Shown: piece after piece, positions 6,767 through 8,183 of the stretch
How positions within the stretch are numbered: position 1 is the stretch's first letter
Layout: every line of letters begins with the position of its first letter
Assembly: GCA_934183135.1 (NCBI GenBank)
Contig: CAKPRX010000094.1
Span: 1 to 8,183 of the forward strand
Length of the DNA: 8,183 bases
Direction: 5' to 3'
Origin: an uncultured Prevotella sp.
GTDB taxonomy: Bacteria > Bacteroidota > Bacteroidia > Bacteroidales > Bacteroidaceae
Notes under the pieces: model-generated
Told to the model about the DNA's origin: nothing
The model's input: only the letters and a program-made list of their open reading frames with translations
The model's database searches: none
Program-made: the position numbers and the translations under genes

Positions 6767-7855
6767 CTATTCTACTCCGAAGCGGTAGATGGTCTTCTGG
6801 GTATATTTTCCTTCTGGCTGGAGCACCACCGAAGGGAAGTAAGGATGATTAGGTGAGTCTGGAAAGTGCTGTGCTTCAAAGCAGATGGCGCTACGACGGG
6901 GGAAAGTGGCTCCGTGCTGGCCTTTGTAGCCGTCGGCCCAGTTGTCGGTATATACCTGTACACCGGGTTCTGTGGTGTAAACTTCCATGGTACGGCCGCT
7001 TACGGGCTCTGTAATCTTGGCTGCAAAACTCAGCTCTCCTTCCTCTTTCTTGTTGAGCACAAAGCAGTGGTCATATCCGGCGCCATTCTTAATCTGCTCG
7101 TCGTCGGCATCTATGTCCTGACCTACCGGCTTGGCGGTGCGGAAGTCAAAGGGGGTTCCCTTTACAAAGCGTATCTCTCCGGTGGGAATACTGGTATCGT
7201 CGATGGGCAGATAGTAGTCAGCGTTGATTTCGCAGATAAGGTTTTCGATAGAAGGGGTGGGGTTGGCTATGCCCGCTAATGAGAAAAAGCCGTGGCTGGT
7301 AAGGTTTATTATCGTCTTCTTGTTCGTGGTGGCCATGTAGTCGATAACCAGCTCGTTGTCATCAGTAAAGCTATACACTACGGTGGTCTTTACTTCGCCC
7401 GAGAAGCCCTCTTCGCCATAGGGACTTACATATTCGAGTACCAGCGACTGGTCATTCATCTGGCGGGCATCCCATACCTTGGCATTGAAGCCTTTCTTGC
7501 CGCCGTGCAGACAGTTGGGGCCGTTGTTGATGGGCAGCTGGTACTCCTTGCCATGTAGTTGGAACCGGCCTTTGCAGATGCGGTTGCCGTAGCGGCCCAC
7601 CAGGGTAGACAGGTAGGGTTCTGGGCTATCTATCACGTCCTTGATGTTGTCGTGGCCCTGTATTACGTTGGCGTAGTTGCCGTTGCGGTCGGGTACCATG
7701 ATGGCCACGATAGCGCCGCCATAGTTGGTGATAGCCACTTCATTACCTTGCTTATTTTTAAGGATGTACAGATCTGTTTCTTTTCCATTGATTGTGGCCT
7801 GAAAGTCTTCACGCTTCAGGCCGCAGATGTTTTCTGTTTCTGTTGTGCTCATCAT
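6767..7855 (-). CDS. galM: Cytosolic aldose 1-epimerase (galactose mutarotase)
   Basis: Converts beta-galactose to the alpha anomer that GalK uses. At 362 residues it is a full-length GalM with no signal peptide, so it is cytosolic, unlike the lipoprotein copy at 2823-3983. Active-site positions are His117 (NCLHGG), His188, Asp262 (GYDHCF) and Glu327 (CFEAQHFPDSPN); VGRYGNRI lies at 86-93. The segment around His188 is TSHGFFSL where the family, and the paralogue, usually have NHSYFNL; the catalytic His is kept. It is the first gene of the galactose unit, about 25 nt after a predicted transcription start. Two adjacent ATGs (7855 and 7852) are both possible starts and change only one residue. 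The stop is TAG, unlike the TAA used by the other five complete genes. Confidence 0.95.
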   Translation of the reverse strand: MMSTTETENICGLKREDFQATINGKETDLYILKNKQGNEVAITNYGGAIVAIMVPDRNGNYANVIQGHDNIKDVIDSPEPYLSTLVGRYGNRICKGRFQLHGKEYQLPINNGPNCLHGGKKGFNAKVWDARQMNDQSLVLEYVSPYGEEGFSGEVKTTVVYSFTDDNELVIDYMATTNKKTIINLTSHGFFSLAGIANPTPSIENLICEINADYYLPIDDTSIPTGEIRFVKGTPFDFRTAKPVGQDIDADDEQIKNGAGYDHCFVLNKKEEGELSFAAKITEPVSGRTMEVYTTEPGVQVYTDNWADGYKGQHGATFPRRSAICFEAQHFPDSPNHPYFPSVVLQPEGKYTQKTIYRFGVE

Positions 7856-7884
7856 AAAAAGTTTTTAGTTACTCTATGTATTTG

Positions 7885-7916
7885 CAAAGTAAATAAAAAA
7901 AAATGAATGTTACAAA
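7885..7916 (-). promoter_or_regulatory. Bacteroidetes-type promoter for galM-transporter-galK
   Basis: On the minus strand TTTG (7916-7913) is followed after exactly 20 nt by TTACTTTG (7892-7885). The Bacteroidetes primary sigma consensus is TTTG, 19-21 nt, TAnnTTTG, so nine of the ten fixed positions match; only the second base of the -7 box differs. Transcription would start near 7880, giving a leader of about 25 nt before the ATG at 7855. The spacer contains nine consecutive T. Confidence 0.75.
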
Positions 7917-8043
7917 ATAGAAACAAATAAATGTCAACGGTGTAGCGTTAAAAACCATTAAATGCGCACGGCTGGTGGCTCGGATGGGGCGCAGGGTAGT
8001 TGGGACTTTGGCAGTGGGGTGGGTGGGGAACAGAAACTAAAAA
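7917..8043. other. Spacer upstream of the galactose promoter, with G-tracts
   Basis: No gene is visible in this stretch between the terminator at 8044-8085 and the promoter. The plus strand has G-runs at 7986-7989, 7994-7996, 8002-8004, 8016-8019, 8021-8023 and 8025-8028. The last three are separated by single T bases, so a quadruplex is possible. The promoter-proximal part (7917-7970) is AT-rich and the likely place for an operator, but I cannot identify one. Confidence 0.5.
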
Positions 8044-8085
8044 CTCCATGCCGCTTATAACCGTGATGGTATAAGTGGCATGGAG
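8044..8085 (-). terminator. Intrinsic terminator of the right-edge gene
   Basis: Bases 8044-8059 pair with 8070-8085 over 16 positions, with one G-U pair (8053/8076), around a 10-nt loop. In the minus direction the stem is followed by TTTTTAGTTT (8043-8034). It lies 49 nt after the TAA of the partial gene at 8135, which it should end, insulating that gene from the galactose promoter. Confidence 0.9.
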
Positions 8086-8134
8086 GATGTATGGGGCGAG
8101 GATGTGCTTTGATAATCCCCTGGTTCTTGTAGGG

Positions 8135-8183
8135 TTATTGCTTTTTGACCGTTTGTAGGTAACTGAGCAGGTCGGCCACCACA
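8135..8183 (-). CDS. 3' end of an unidentified minus-strand gene (partial)
   Basis: The frame read from 8182 downward gives VVADLLSYLQTVKKQ and then TAA (8137-8135). It is chosen because its stop lies 49 nt before a strong minus-strand terminator; the other two minus frames run on into or through that hairpin. The ending, an amphipathic helix with ADLLSYLQ, resembles the last helix of many c-type cytochrome domains, but 15 residues cannot establish a family and I do not assign one. Confidence 0.6.
   Translation of the reverse strand, partial: VVADLLSYLQTVKKQ

Noticed and set aside
7945..7966. Inverted TTAA-containing operator candidate upstream of the galactose promoter
   Set aside because: The arms match only over four AT-rich bases, which is expected by chance in this stretch.

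Overview
The window looks like a piece of a Bacteroidales chromosome, most likely Prevotellaceae. The reasons are a promoter that fits the Bacteroidetes form (TTTG, 20 nt, then a TAnnTTTG-like box), the absence of clear Shine-Dalgarno sites, a lipoprotein epimerase, and a transketolase with the ThDP motif variant that I recall from Bacteroides-type enzymes. The genus is inferred from general resemblance only. All six complete genes lie on the minus strand, so transcription runs from high to low coordinates. Only the end of a plus-strand gene at the left edge runs the other way.

Layout, in the direction of transcription. The right edge (8135-8183) holds the last 15 codons of an unidentified minus-strand gene, followed by a strong intrinsic terminator (8044-8085), a G-rich spacer (7986-8028) and a good promoter (7885-7916). 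That promoter should drive a galactose unit: a cytosolic aldose 1-epimerase (7855-6767), an FHS/FucP-type MFS sugar transporter (6712-5417) and galactokinase galK (5376-4216). The unit ends at an unusual terminator built into a four-copy, 21-bp-phased repeat array (4090-4169). A second unit follows: a lipoprotein aldose 1-epimerase (3983-2823), transketolase tkt (2776-758) and ribose-5-phosphate isomerase B rpiB (753-310, only 4 nt after tkt). It ends at a textbook terminator (248-286). A plus-strand gene ends at position 61 and converges on this unit, with its own hairpin at 90-130.

How the genes fit together (inference from the families). The lipoprotein epimerase would equilibrate sugar anomers outside the cytoplasm, the MFS permease would carry the sugar across the inner membrane, the cytosolic epimerase would supply alpha-galactose, and GalK would make galactose-1-phosphate. 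Tkt and RpiB belong to the non-oxidative pentose phosphate branch and suggest that the cluster sits next to, or is co-regulated with, pentose metabolism. galT, galE and any regulator are absent from the window.

The most unusual element is the repeat array after galK. Near-palindromic units recur at exactly 21 bp, two helical turns, and the first shares a perfect 17-bp-arm palindrome with an intrinsic terminator. It could be a phased operator array, an attenuator with several interchangeable terminator arms, or both. The remaining genes are ordinary metabolic genes with some residue-level deviations, noted below. No CRISPR array, tRNA, rRNA or mobile element was seen.
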